Source of the DNA: Aurantimonas marianensis
GTDB lineage: Bacteria; Pseudomonadota; Alphaproteobacteria; Rhizobiales; Rhizobiaceae
Direction: 5' to 3'
DNA length: 64,000 nt
NCBI RefSeq assembly: GCF_024195285.1
Contig: NZ_JALHBS010000007.1
Span: forward strand, 1-64,000
A model generated the notes under the pieces. That model made no database searches. It saw only the letters and a program-made list of their open reading frames with translations, and was not told the DNA's origin. A program made the translations under genes and the position numbers. Of the stretch, positions 36,407-46,972 are shown piece by piece. Each line of letters opens with the position of its first letter. Position 1 is the stretch's first letter.

Positions 36407-38089
36407 ATGAGCGAAGACGCTGTCATGACCACCGACCGGCCGAGTGCCCCGCCGCAAGCCGCCACGGCGGATCGCGACTGGTGGCGCGGCGCGGTGCTCT
36501 ACCAGATCTATCCGCGCTCGTTCCAGGATTCCGACGGCGACGGCATCGGCGACCTTCCCGGCATCACCCGGCGGCTCGCCTATGTGGCATCGCTCGGCGT
36601 CGACGGCATCTGGCTGTCGCCCTTCATGACCTCGCCGATGAAGGATTTCGGCTACGACATCTCGGACTATCGCGACGTCGATCCGCTGTTTGGAACGCTC
36701 GATGATTTCGACGCGCTCGTTGCCGAAGCCCACTGGCTGGGTCTGAAGGTGGTCATCGACCAGGTGCTGTCGCACTCCTCCGACCGCCATCCGTGGTTCG
36801 TCGAAAGCCGCCAAAGCCGCGACAATCCGAAGGCGGATTGGTATGTCTGGGCCGATCCCAAGCCCGACGGAACGCCGCCGACCAACTGGCTGTCGGTGTT
36901 CGGCGGTTCGTCCTGGGAATGGGACTCCAAGCGCCGGCAATACTACCTGCACAATTTCCTCGCGTCGCAGCCCGATCTCAATTTCCACAATCCGGACGTG
37001 CGGGCAGCGCTGCTCGCGGACGTGCGCTACTGGCTCGATCGCGGCGTCGACGGGTTTCGGCTGGATACGGCGAATTTCTATTTCCACGACCGGGAGTTGC
37101 GGGACAATCCGCCGCTCGAGGCCGCGCTCCAGTCCGTGGTGATGGCCTCGCGCAACCAGCCCTACAACTGGCAGGCACATATCCACGACAAGAACCGGCC
37201 GGAGAACCTCATATTTCTGAAGGAGTTCCGGGCGTTGCTCGACGAATATCCGGCCGCGACCTCGGTCGGAGAGGTCGGCGAACGCATTCACGGCGCGGAG
37301 CTGATGGGTGAATACACCGCCGGCGGCGACAAGCTGCACATGTGCTACGCCTTCGACTTCCTGTCGGGACGCATGCCGGCGGTCGCCGATCTGACCGGCA
37401 CCTTGCGGCGTTTCGAGGCGACGGCGAGCGACGGCTGGGCCTGCTGGGCGTTTTCCAATCACGATGTTGAACGTCACGCCACGCGCTGGGCCGAGAACCA
37501 TGAGGATGCCGACAAGGTTCTGCGGCTGGCGGCCGGCGTGTTGTTGACGCTGCGCGGTTCGGTCTGTCTCTACCAGGGCGAGGAACTGGGGCTGGTCGAG
37601 GCCGACATCGCCTATGAGGATCTGGTCGATCCCTACGGCATCAATTTCTGGCCGGAAGTGAAGGGGCGCGACGGCTGCCGCACGCCGATGGTCTGGGAGG
37701 CGGACATCGCCAATGCCGGTTTTTCGACCGGCAAGCCCTGGCTTCCCGTGGCTGCCGAGCACAAGGAGCGCGCCGTTGACCGGATGGAGGCGGAGCCGGA
37801 CTCGCTGCTCCACTTCTACCGGGCGTTCCTGCGCTTTCGGCGTGCCCATCCGGCGTTCGCCAAGGGAAGGATGACATTTCTGCCGTCGCCGCCCGCGGTT
37901 CTTGCCTTCACGCGCGAGCACGACGGCGCGCGGCTCGTCTGCGCGTTCAATTTCGACGCCGGCGCGACGCATTTCGATCTGCCGGGGGGCAGCGTTCCGA
38001 CAGCGCTGCCCGGACATGGATATTCAGGTTCGGCCAACGGGGCGCAAATTCGCCTCGACGGCTTCGACGGCTTTATCGGCGGGCTGTGA
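36407..38089 (+). CDS. aglA: Intracellular alpha-glucosidase, GH13
   Basis: This 560-residue GH13 enzyme resembles oligo-1,6-glucosidase and rhizobial AglA. It hydrolyses imported alpha-glucosides to glucose. The nucleophile is Asp220 in GFRLDTANF, the acid/base Glu289 in VGEVGE, and the third Asp353 in FSNHD; DVDPLFGT and QVLSHSSDRHPWF complete the conserved regions. No signal peptide is present, so it acts in the cytoplasm, as expected for an enzyme coded between the permease and ATPase genes. ATG 36425 (six codons in) is an alternative start. Confidence 0.95.
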   Translation: MSEDAVMTTDRPSAPPQAATADRDWWRGAVLYQIYPRSFQDSDGDGIGDLPGITRRLAYVASLGVDGIWLSPFMTSPMKDFGYDISDYRDVDPLFGTLDDFDALVAEAHWLGLKVVIDQVLSHSSDRHPWFVESRQSRDNPKADWYVWADPKPDGTPPTNWLSVFGGSSWEWDSKRRQYYLHNFLASQPDLNFHNPDVRAALLADVRYWLDRGVDGFRLDTANFYFHDRELRDNPPLEAALQSVVMASRNQPYNWQAHIHDKNRPENLIFLKEFRALLDEYPAATSVGEVGERIHGAELMGEYTAGGDKLHMCYAFDFLSGRMPAVADLTGTLRRFEATASDGWACWAFSNHDVERHATRWAENHEDADKVLRLAAGVLLTLRGSVCLYQGEELGLVEADIAYEDLVDPYGINFWPEVKGRDGCRTPMVWEADIANAGFSTGKPWLPVAAEHKERAVDRMEAEPDSLLHFYRAFLRFRRAHPAFAKGRMTFLPSPPAVLAFTREHDGARLVCAFNFDAGATHFDLPGGSVPTALPGHGYSGSANGAQIRLDGFDGFIGGL

Positions 38090-38123
38090 GGCAAGCGCGC
38101 GCGGCTGGAAGGGAGACAGGACC

Positions 38124-39236
<1,113 letters not shown>

Positions 39237-39252
39237 CGGTCCCTCCTCACAC

Positions 39253-39278
39253 GGGACACCGCCGAAAGCGGCGATCCC
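39253..39278. terminator. Terminator-like hairpin between convergent agl and edd operons
   Basis: GGGA-cac-CGCCG-aaag-CGGCG-a-TCCC forms a stem interrupted by a small internal loop in the 50-base gap between the aglK and edd stops. There is no long T-run on either strand; it could act in both directions. Confidence 0.5.
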
Positions 39279-39286
39279 TGTTCGCG

Positions 39287-41104
39287 TCAGAAGACGCTGG
39301 CGCCGTTGTCGGCGGTGCCGACGGCCGCCCGAAAGGCCCCGAACAACTCGCGTCCCAACCCGTATTCGTTATCGGTCAGATCCGGCTGGGCCGGCTCGCG
39401 TGAATCGAATTCCGCCGCGTCGACCAAGATTTCAAGCGTGCCGTTCTCGCCGTCGAGCCGGATCATGTCGCCTTCCCGGATTCGGGCGATAGCACCGCCG
39501 GCCTTGGCTTCGGGCGTGACATGTATCGCCGCCGGCACCTTGCCCGAGGCGCCCGACATCCGCCCGTCCGTCACCAGCGCGACCTTGTGGCCGCGATCCA
39601 GCAGCACACCGAGAAGCGGCGTCAGCTTGTGCAGTTCCGGCATGCCGTTGGCCTGCGGTCCCTGGAAGCGGACCACCGCGACGAAATCCTGATTGAGCTC
39701 TCCGGAGTCGAAGGCCGCCTTCAGATCGTTCTGGTCGTGGAAGATCTTGGCCGGCGCCTCGACGAGGCGGCGCTCCGGCTTGACCGCCGAAACCTTGATC
39801 ACTGCCTTGCCCATGTTGCCATTCAGCATGCGGAGCCCGCCATTCGACGAAAACGGCTGGTCGGGCGTGGTCAGCACCTTCGGGTCGCCGCTTTCCTTGG
39901 TTGCCGGCACGCGGGTCACCGATTGCCCGTCGTCGGCGAGCCGGGCCTCGACGGCATAGGCGCCGAGGCCCTGACCCCAAGCGGTGCGGACGTCCTCGTG
40001 CAGGAGGCCGCAATCGAAGAGCTCCCGGATCAGGAAACCCATGCCGCCGGCGGCCTGGAAGTGATTCACGTCGGCAAGGCCGTTCGGGTAGACCCGCGCC
40101 AGCAGCGGCGTGATGTCCGACAGGTCGGAAATGTCCTGCCAGGTCAGCTTGATCCCGGCCGCCGCGGCCATCGCGACGAGATGCATGGTGTGGTTGGTCG
40201 AGCCGCCGGTGGCGTGCAGTCCGACAACGCCGTTGACCACGGCGCGTTCGTCGACGACCAGCCCGGCCGGCGTGTATTCGTTGCCGAGCGCGGTGATGGC
40301 GAGCGCGCGCTTCGTCGCTTCCCTGGTCAGGGCGTCGCGCAGCGGCGTGTTCGGGTTGACGAAGGAGGAGCCCGGCGTGTGCAGGCCCATGATCTCCATC
40401 AGCATCTGGTTGGAGTTCGCGGTGCCGTAGAAGGTGCAGGTGCCGGGGCCGTGGTAGGATTGCGATTCGGCCTCGAGCAGTTCGTCGCGGCCGACCTTGC
40501 CTTCCGCGTAGAGCTGACGGATGCGGGCCTTTTCGTCGTTCGCAAGCCCGGAGGTCATCGGCCCGGCCGGGACGAAGATCGCCGGCAGATGGCCGAAGGT
40601 CAGCGCCGCGATGGTCAGGCCCGGCACGATCTTGTCGCAGACGCCGAGATAGACGGCCGCGTCGAACATGTCGTGGGAAAGCCCCACCGCCGCGGCCATG
40701 GCGATCACGTCGCGCGAGAACAGCGACAGCTCCATGCCGCCCTGTCCCTGGGTGACGCCGTCGCACATCGCCGGCACGCCAGAGGCGACCTGCGCGGTGG
40801 CGCCCATTTCGCGCGCGGCCTCGCGGATGAGTTCGGGAAAACGCTCGAACGGCTGGTGGGCCGAGAGCATGTCGTTATAGGCGGTGACGATCCCGAGATT
40901 GGGCGTCTGGCCGCCGGACAGCCGTTCCTTGTCCACCGGGCCGCAGGCGGCGAAGCCGTGGGCGAGATTGCCGCAAGACAGTGTCGAGCGTTTCGGCCCC
41001 TCGGCCCCCTTGGCGGTGATGCGCGCAACGTAAGCGTCGCGGGTCGGCGCGGAGCGCTCGCGGATGCGGTCGGTGATGGCTTCGATGCGAGGATCTGCGG
41101 TCAT
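39287..41104 (-). CDS. edd: Phosphogluconate dehydratase
   Basis: This 605-residue iron-sulfur dehydratase of the Entner-Doudoroff pathway converts 6-phosphogluconate to 2-keto-3-deoxy-6-phosphogluconate. Family marks are [14 protein letters not shown], the IlvD/Edd signature [14 protein letters not shown] with cluster Cys, [22 protein letters not shown] (in pieces) and the C-terminal [17 protein letters not shown]. It is the last gene of the leftward zwf-pgl-edd operon, 27 bases after pgl. KDPG aldolase (eda) is not in the window. Confidence 0.97.
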   Translation of the reverse strand: MTADPRIEAITDRIRERSAPTRDAYVARITAKGAEGPKRSTLSCGNLAHGFAACGPVDKERLSGGQTPNLGIVTAYNDMLSAHQPFERFPELIREAAREMGATAQVASGVPAMCDGVTQGQGGMELSLFSRDVIAMAAAVGLSHDMFDAAVYLGVCDKIVPGLTIAALTFGHLPAIFVPAGPMTSGLANDEKARIRQLYAEGKVGRDELLEAESQSYHGPGTCTFYGTANSNQMLMEIMGLHTPGSSFVNPNTPLRDALTREATKRALAITALGNEYTPAGLVVDERAVVNGVVGLHATGGSTNHTMHLVAMAAAAGIKLTWQDISDLSDITPLLARVYPNGLADVNHFQAAGGMGFLIRELFDCGLLHEDVRTAWGQGLGAYAVEARLADDGQSVTRVPATKESGDPKVLTTPDQPFSSNGGLRMLNGNMGKAVIKVSAVKPERRLVEAPAKIFHDQNDLKAAFDSGELNQDFVAVVRFQGPQANGMPELHKLTPLLGVLLDRGHKVALVTDGRMSGASGKVPAAIHVTPEAKAGGAIARIREGDMIRLDGENGTLEILVDAAEFDSREPAQPDLTDNEYGLGRELFGAFRAAVGTADNGASVF

Positions 41105-41131
41105 GGTATCGACCTTCTTGGCAAGAGGAAG

Positions 41132-41848
41132 TCAGGGCGCCCAGAATACGTTCAGCGGCTCGGTCCGCGGCGCCCGCAGCACCGCTCGAACCGGGAGGTC
41201 CGTTGTCGCGCCGTCCTTGAGTGCCGTCTCATAGACGGCCAACTTCTCCTCACCTTCGATATGGAGAGCGAGGAGGTGCGCGTCGACCAGCAGCGGCAGC
41301 GTCAGGGTCACGCGCGGTTCGCCGGCCCCCGGCGCGCGGATGGCGACGACCGGTGCGTCCGTCGCCATGTCGATCGCCTTCGCCAGATTGTCGGCGTCCG
41401 GGAAGAACGAGGCGGTATGGCCGTCGGCGCCCATGCCGAGGATCGCCGCATCGAAGGGACGGGCCAGCCGCTGGAACCGCTCGCCGAGGTCGGTCAGCGC
41501 GTCTTCCGGCGTCGGCGCGTCCATGTAGAGCGGCAGGAAGCGGGCCTCCGCCGCGCCGTTTTTGAGCAAATGCCGGCGCAGCATGGCCGCGTTCGACCGC
41601 TCGCTGGTTTCCGGAACCCAGCGTTCGTCGACCAGCGTGACGCGGACATTGCGCCAATCGATCTCGGCCTCGGCCAGCCGCTCGAAGAAGCGCTTCGGCG
41701 TCGAGCCGCCGGAGACCGCCAGGGTCGCCGAACCGCGGGTGGCGATCGCCCCGGCGAGCACGGCGGCAACGCCGGTGGCCAGTGCTTCGGCGAGTGCCTC
41801 GCGCGTTTGATAGCGATGGAGGACGGGAGCAGGCGTTATCGCATCCAT
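41132..41848 (-). CDS. pgl: 6-phosphogluconolactonase
   Basis: This 238-residue sugar-phosphate isomerase-fold lactonase opens 6-phosphogluconolactone made by Zwf. Motifs are LAVSGGSTPKRFFERLA near residue 43, VTLVDERWVP near 69 and the catalytic GMGADGHTASFFP near 140. The ATG overlaps the zwf stop by one base, giving direct translational coupling. An upstream open frame lies entirely within zwf and is ignored. Confidence 0.95.
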   Translation of the reverse strand: MDAITPAPVLHRYQTREALAEALATGVAAVLAGAIATRGSATLAVSGGSTPKRFFERLAEAEIDWRNVRVTLVDERWVPETSERSNAAMLRRHLLKNGAAEARFLPLYMDAPTPEDALTDLGERFQRLARPFDAAILGMGADGHTASFFPDADNLAKAIDMATDAPVVAIRAPGAGEPRVTLTLPLLVDAHLLALHIEGEEKLAVYETALKDGATTDLPVRAVLRAPRTEPLNVFWAP

Positions 41849-43326
41849 CAATCGGGCTCGTGCCAGGTGCGGCCGTCGCGCTCGATCAGCGCGACGCCGG
41901 AGGACGGCCCCCATGTGCCGGCGGTGTAGCCCTGCGGCTTCATGCCCTTCTCCTCCCAAGCCTCCAGGATCGGATCGATCCAATTCCACGCGGCCTCGAC
42001 CTCGTCGCGCCGCATGAACAGCGTCTGGTTGCCGCGGATGACATCCATCAGGAGGCGCTCATAGGCGTCCGGATTGCGGACCCGGAACGATTCGGCAAAG
42101 CTCATGTCGAGCGGCACGTGACGGAGCCGCATGCCACCGGGACCGGGGTCCTTGATCATCAGCCACTGCTTGACGCCCTCATTCGGCTGCAGGCGCATCA
42201 CCAGTTGGTTCTGGACGATATTGCCGGCGGCTCCGGCGAAGATCGAATGCGGGATCGGCCGGAAGGTGACGACGATCTCCGACATGCGTTCGGACAGCCG
42301 CTTGCCGGTGCGCAAATAGAACGGCACACCCGCCCAGCGCCAGTTGTTGATCTCGGCCTTGATGGCGACGAAGGTCTCGGTGGTGCTTTCGCCATTGCCG
42401 AGATCGTCGAGATAGCTCTTGACCGCGCTTCCGTCAGACGCGCCGGCCTTGTACTGTCCCCGGACCGTGCGGCTTTCGACATTCAAGGCGTCGATCGGGC
42501 GCAGCGCGCGCAGCACTTTCAGCTTTTCGTCGCGCAGCGCATCGGCGTCGAGAGCCGCCGGCGGCTCGAGCGCGACAAGGCACATCAACTGGACGATGTG
42601 GTTCTGCACCATGTCCCGCAAAGCGCCCGATTTGTCGTAATAGCCGGCCCGGCCTTCCAGGCCGACGGACTCGGCGACGGTGATCTGCACGTGGTCGATA
42701 TGCGCCGAATTCCAGATCGGCTCGTAAAGCGCGTTGGCGAAGCGCAGCACCATCAGGTTCTGCACGGTCTCCTTGCCGAGATAGTGGTCGATGCGGAAGA
42801 CCTGCTCCTCGGTGAAGTGATCGGCGATGATGCGGTTGAGTTCGCAGGCCGATTTCAGATCGCGGCCGACCGGTTTTTCGACGACGAGCCGCATATTCGC
42901 ACTCGACAGGCCCCTTTCGCCGATCTTCCTGGCGAAATCGGCGAACAGCGAAGGCCCGACGGCCAGATAGAACGCCCGGACGCAGTCCTCTCCCGCCTCG
43001 TCGAGAAGGGCGCGCAATTCGTCCCAGCCTTCTTCCGCCCGCGCGTCGACCTTGCGGTAGTGGAGCCGCGACAGGAAACGGTCGATCGAGGACTGATGCA
43101 TGTCGGCCGCATCGACATGCTTCTCGATGGCTCGGCGGGCGAAGGCGCGGTAATCCTCGTCGGAGATCTCGCTGCGGGACGCACCGATGATGCGTGAGGC
43201 GTCGGGTATCTGGCCATCATGGTCGCGATGGTACAGCGCCGGCAGCAACTTGCGTTCCGCAAGGTCGCCATTGCCGCCGAAGACGACGTAGTCGAATGGC
43301 TCGACGGGTATGATCTGGCTGGACAT
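41848..43326 (-). CDS. zwf: Glucose-6-phosphate 1-dehydrogenase
   Basis: This 492-residue enzyme oxidises glucose-6-phosphate with NAD(P)+ and feeds both the pentose phosphate and Entner-Doudoroff routes. The coenzyme motif FGGNGDLAERKLLPAL lies near residue 12 and the active-site signature RIDHYLGKETVQNLMVLRFAN in pieces near 178. It is the first gene of the zwf-pgl-edd operon, which lies beside the agl operon as in Sinorhizobium. An AT-rich inverted repeat in the leader (43389-43423) is a candidate operator. Confidence 0.97.
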   Translation of the reverse strand: MSSQIIPVEPFDYVVFGGNGDLAERKLLPALYHRDHDGQIPDASRIIGASRSEISDEDYRAFARRAIEKHVDAADMHQSSIDRFLSRLHYRKVDARAEEGWDELRALLDEAGEDCVRAFYLAVGPSLFADFARKIGERGLSSANMRLVVEKPVGRDLKSACELNRIIADHFTEEQVFRIDHYLGKETVQNLMVLRFANALYEPIWNSAHIDHVQITVAESVGLEGRAGYYDKSGALRDMVQNHIVQLMCLVALEPPAALDADALRDEKLKVLRALRPIDALNVESRTVRGQYKAGASDGSAVKSYLDDLGNGESTTETFVAIKAEINNWRWAGVPFYLRTGKRLSERMSEIVVTFRPIPHSIFAGAAGNIVQNQLVMRLQPNEGVKQWLMIKDPGPGGMRLRHVPLDMSFAESFRVRNPDAYERLLMDVIRGNQTLFMRRDEVEAAWNWIDPILEAWEEKGMKPQGYTAGTWGPSSGVALIERDGRTWHEPD

Positions 43327-43388
43327 TTCTTGTCTTTCTGTCGCGGCGGGCCGACATCGGCCGCGCCGGCGATCTGCTTAGTCTAATC

Positions 43389-43423
43389 GATTGAATTTTT
43401 CCATACCCCGGAGTAATTCAATC
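43389..43423 (-). promoter_or_regulatory. Candidate operator upstream of zwf
   Basis: GATTGAATT (43389-43397) and AATTCAATC (43415-43423) form a perfect 9-bp inverted repeat with a 17-base spacer, in an AT-rich patch 63 bases before the zwf ATG and 20 bases after the bphP stop. The arms contain a TTGAAT that could serve as a -35 box. No T-run follows, so it is not a terminator. Confidence 0.55.
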
Positions 43424-43443
43424 CCCTCCTTATCGTAAGACGT

Positions 43444-46038
43444 TTATCGCTCGCCCTTGCGACGCGCCGCGGCCCGGGCGATCGCTTCCACCACCTCATG
43501 TCCTGCGAATGGCTTGCGGATAGCCTCGACCTCGGGAGGGTTGTCTTCGGGCAAATTCAGTCTCTCACCGTAACCGGTGACGAAGACGAAGGGGACGTTC
43601 TTCCGGTTGAGCGGTCCAATCAGGGAAAAGCTGGTTTCGGTACCGAGATTGACGTCGAGGAGCGCCACGTCGAAGGGTTCACTCTCGATGATCTGGCGGG
43701 CCTCGGCAAGATTGGCGGCCGTGAAGACCCTTTCCATGCCGTTGTCGAGCAGCAATTGCTCAGTGTCGAGCGCGATGATGACGCTGTCCTCGACGATGAG
43801 ACCCCTGAGACCCGTCAATGTCACGGGATCGTTCGTCGCGGCGGTGTCGACGGGCTGCATCTGTGCATTGGGGCGCTTCTGATCGCCGCTGTCCAGATAG
43901 AAGGCCGACGCCGGCAACAGGAAGCGCGCGATCAGACCTGACTTTGGATAATTCACCTCTGCCTCGCCGCCGAGGTCATGGGGAATCGCGCGTTCGATGA
44001 TGGTCGATCCGAAGCCGCGGCGTGAGGGCGGGGTGACCGGCGGCCCATCGCTCTCCTGCCAACTTATATCGCACGAGCCGTCCGCTGCGATCGTCCAGTC
44101 GACGTGTATGACACCCTTCGTATCGGCAAGTGCGCCGTATTTCGCCGAATTGGTGACCATTTCGTGGAACACCAGCGCCAGGGTGGAAAAGGCATTCGCC
44201 TCGATGAAGACATCCGGTCCGTCGAGATGAACGCCGCCGGCGTTCCGCCCGACATAGGCCTGTAACTCGGTCCGGATGATGTCGCCCAGGCTTTGGGCGA
44301 CATAGGTCTGGCGGGTGATCTGGTCGTGCGCTCGCGCCAGCGCCTGGATACGTCCACCGAGGATGCCGCCGAATTCGTCGACCGAACTGGCACCCGCCTG
44401 GCTTTGCCCGACCAGGGCGCGGATCAGGCTGAGAATGTTGCGAACCCGGTGGTTGAGTTCGGCGATGACGAATTCCTGATGCTGGGCGGCAAGATCGCGG
44501 GTGCGCTCGTTTTCTTCGTTGAAGTGCAACAGCACTTCCAGAAGCGAAACCCGCAACGCCTCGGCCCTCTTCATCTCGGCTTCGGTCCAGCCGTAACTCC
44601 TGCCGACCACCGTCTCCTTCCAGACCTCGAAGCTCTCGCGTGGCGTCAGCCTTGGCCCGTTCGGCCCCGTGACAGTCTGCTTCTTGGTGGGATCGCCGGC
44701 CCAGCTGACGGTCTGGACGATCTCCTTGCGGAAGAACATGAGGTAATCCCGCGGTATGCGGGAAAGCGGGATCGCCAGCATGCCGGCTGCCCGATCGTGG
44801 AAAGCGGCTGCGTCCGGATAGGCCTCGCTCAGCCTGTCGCTCGCATAGACCTTGCTAGCGGAGGCACGGTTGAGAAACCGGGCGAGTTGCGCGATCTCCT
44901 GCTGGTTCGGACACTGACCGAAGGTTCTGGCCTCGTCGTCCGTCCAAGCCGCGAACCCGTCGCAGGCGATGAAGTCGCGCAACTCGTCGGCATGGTCGGC
45001 GAGCGCCGCGACCGATGGCGTCGTCGCGACGAGTTTGCCGATGTAGCGATCGTGCAGGTCGCGCGCCGTCTCGTCGGCCGCACGACGTTCCTTGTGAATC
45101 CGTCCCTCGATGACGAAGGAGGCCATCTGGCCAAAGAGTTCGATGGCGCTTCGCAACTCCATCGGCAAATGCCGTGCCGCGTAGTGATGCAGCGCGAACA
45201 GGCCCCAGAGCTTGCCGTCGATCACGATCGAAATCGACATCGAAGCCGAAACACCCATGTTCTTGAGGTACTCGACATGGATGGGCGAAACCGCCCGCAG
45301 CAGCGAGAGCGAGAGATCCAGCGGTTTGCCGTCGGGGCTCAGCGCGGGCATGATCGGGACCGGTTCGGCATCGACATTGGCGATGATCCGGATCTGGTTG
45401 CGGATGTACAGAGCGCGCGCCTGCTGCGGAATATCGCTCGCCGGATAATTGAGGCCGAGAAAGGTTTCGTAGCCGCCGCGCACGGATTCGGCGATGACGG
45501 CACCGGCTCCGTCGCCATGAAACCGATAGAGCATGACCCGGTCGAATCCGGTCACGGCTCGCAATTGCCGCACGCATTCGCGATAGAGCGTTTCCAGATC
45601 GGGCGCTTTCTGGATGCGTAATATCATCGCTTTGACGAGAGCGCCGGAATCGGCCGAGCGTCGCGCGGAGGCCGGCTCCATCTCCAGGACGGTCGAATCG
45701 CCGGACAGGTGGATGGCGATGTCGAAATACTGGCCGTTCTCAAACACATCGATCGCGAAGAGCCGCTCCGAACCGTCATTGTTCGACAGCACCTGCAGGC
45801 GCCCGCGGACGGCGTGCACGGTCGATGTCGGCAAGATGGTGGCGATCGGTGAGCCGAGAAGCTCGTCCGCCGATTTGCCGACGAAATCGCCGATATTGGC
45901 CGATACGTGCCGGATCAACCAGTCGGAGGTGACCGCGATCAGAAAACCGAATTCCTGAATGCGACCCAGCAGATGAATGGGCTCACGATCGCAGTTCGAC
46001 AGATCGACCTGAAACGGAACTGCGGCGTCGATGCTCAA
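43444..46038 (-). CDS. Bacteriophytochrome HWE histidine kinase with C-terminal receiver domain
   Basis: This 864-residue red/far-red photoreceptor has PAS (1-115, biliverdin-binding Cys16 in SNCDREPIHLLG), GAF (about 130-310, Asp202 in PASDIP, His254 in SPIHVEYLKNMG) and PHY (about 330-500, PRESF tongue motif 466-470) domains. An HWE kinase follows: phospho-His530 in ELNHRVRNILSL, Glu626/Asn630 in FHEMVTN and Trp660-x-Glu662 in WQE. A fused REC domain has Asp751, acceptor Asp795, Thr821 and Lys842. The usual PHG after the Cys is EFG here. The start is TTG 46038, overlapping the heme oxygenase stop as TTGA. Light would change kinase output to the REC or to a separate regulator. The frame open upstream lies in the heme oxygenase gene. 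Confidence 0.94.
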   Translation of the reverse strand: MSIDAAVPFQVDLSNCDREPIHLLGRIQEFGFLIAVTSDWLIRHVSANIGDFVGKSADELLGSPIATILPTSTVHAVRGRLQVLSNNDGSERLFAIDVFENGQYFDIAIHLSGDSTVLEMEPASARRSADSGALVKAMILRIQKAPDLETLYRECVRQLRAVTGFDRVMLYRFHGDGAGAVIAESVRGGYETFLGLNYPASDIPQQARALYIRNQIRIIANVDAEPVPIMPALSPDGKPLDLSLSLLRAVSPIHVEYLKNMGVSASMSISIVIDGKLWGLFALHHYAARHLPMELRSAIELFGQMASFVIEGRIHKERRAADETARDLHDRYIGKLVATTPSVAALADHADELRDFIACDGFAAWTDDEARTFGQCPNQQEIAQLARFLNRASASKVYASDRLSEAYPDAAAFHDRAAGMLAIPLSRIPRDYLMFFRKEIVQTVSWAGDPTKKQTVTGPNGPRLTPRESFEVWKETVVGRSYGWTEAEMKRAEALRVSLLEVLLHFNEENERTRDLAAQHQEFVIAELNHRVRNILSLIRALVGQSQAGASSVDEFGGILGGRIQALARAHDQITRQTYVAQSLGDIIRTELQAYVGRNAGGVHLDGPDVFIEANAFSTLALVFHEMVTNSAKYGALADTKGVIHVDWTIAADGSCDISWQESDGPPVTPPSRRGFGSTIIERAIPHDLGGEAEVNYPKSGLIARFLLPASAFYLDSGDQKRPNAQMQPVDTAATNDPVTLTGLRGLIVEDSVIIALDTEQLLLDNGMERVFTAANLAEARQIIESEPFDVALLDVNLGTETSFSLIGPLNRKNVPFVFVTGYGERLNLPEDNPPEVEAIRKPFAGHEVVEAIARAAARRKGER

Positions 46039-46688
46039 GATGCGACGATCCCTTGCCTGGATGCGGACGGTAAGACAGCGATGGCAGTCTCGAAAAGCGT
46101 GAAAGCGGCGCTCGCCGCAGCCAGCGCGCGGGCGCGATGGCGCGTGCTGACTATGGTCGCCGACAGGTCGACCATCTGTTCCCGGAAGCCGTCGGCGATC
46201 GCTGCCGCCTCCAGATAAGCCGTGGAGATATCCGGCCATTCCCGCGCGAGATCGCGTGCCATAAAATCGCGATGGATGAAGCGGGCTCCCAGCCTCGATC
46301 CGTCAAGGACATAGGCGATGCCCGCCGCCTCCGGCAGGCCGATCTGGCGGAGCGGATAGGCAATCGCTTCGAGCGGGGACAGCGCCATCCGACGCATGTC
46401 CACATCCAATTCCCGGAGCAGGTCCTTTCGTCGGTTCGCGCCCGCGACGGCAGCAAAGGCACGGTGATCGGCGAGGAGCGGTTCGAGCACCGCGTGACAC
46501 CGATGATTCATCTGGATGAAACAGTGGTAGAGATCCGGGCGGTCGGTTTCGGTCATTCCGTCGAAAAAGCGATCCAGCCGCGCATGTTGCTGCGAGGGTC
46601 CCATCCGCAGTATTTGCCGCAACGAGCGGATCGTGGGCTGTTCATTGGAGGGCGGATCGAGCGAACCTGCAAGTGCGTGATTGGTCAT
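46035..46688 (-). CDS. bphO: Biliverdin-producing heme oxygenase (BphO-like)
   Basis: This 217-residue heme oxygenase makes the biliverdin chromophore for the phytochrome coded next. The proximal heme ligand is His35 in the helix LRQILRMGPSQQHARLD, and the distal glycine-rich helix is AYVLDGSRLGARF (near residues 124-136). ATG 46688 is chosen; the open frame upstream is not conserved. The stop overlaps the start of bphP, so chromophore enzyme and receptor are made from one coupled message. This is the standard BphO-BphP arrangement. Confidence 0.9.
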   Translation of the reverse strand: MTNHALAGSLDPPSNEQPTIRSLRQILRMGPSQQHARLDRFFDGMTETDRPDLYHCFIQMNHRCHAVLEPLLADHRAFAAVAGANRRKDLLRELDVDMRRMALSPLEAIAYPLRQIGLPEAAGIAYVLDGSRLGARFIHRDFMARDLAREWPDISTAYLEAAAIADGFREQMVDLSATIVSTRHRARALAAASAAFTLFETAIAVLPSASRQGIVAS

Positions 46689-46864
46689 GTCTGTTCGGAA
46701 GCGTTCAGGGCTGTTGCAATCGTCCTTGCGGACAAGGCGAGTCCGAGTCCTCCTCGGTAATGCGGGAAATCGGCAAGCATGAACAACGTCCGGGTTCGGC
46801 AAAATCAGGTTGTGGCTATGGTTGGACCGTAGCGACACCCTTTTCCGTCACCACTGCATCGGGC

Positions 46865-46895
46865 GAGATTCCAATCCGCGTGGCCGCGGAATCTC
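46865..46895. other. Inverted repeat between bphO and rpoH
   Basis: GAGATTCC (46865-46872) and GGAATCTC (46888-46895) form a perfect 8-bp inverted repeat with a 15-base GC-rich spacer that can itself pair. It lies 177 bases upstream of the bphO start and 78 bases past the rpoH stop. No T-run follows on either strand, so an operator or mRNA-end structure is as likely as a terminator. Confidence 0.45.
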
Positions 46896-46972
46896 AGGGC
46901 CATGCTCCGCGATCCGCCGGCCGTCATGCGGCAGCCGATCAGCCACGATTGGGCGCCATCGGGCGGCCTGGC

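Noticed and set aside
39521-41929. 802-codon open frame on the plus strand opposite edd and pgl
   Set aside because: Same reasoning: it mirrors edd and pgl codons, is Arg/His/Asp-rich and shows no domain.
46039-46239. 67-codon N-terminal extension of the bacteriophytochrome
   Set aside because: It lies wholly inside the heme oxygenase gene, is Arg/His/Cys-rich and would move the chromophore Cys far from the N-terminus.
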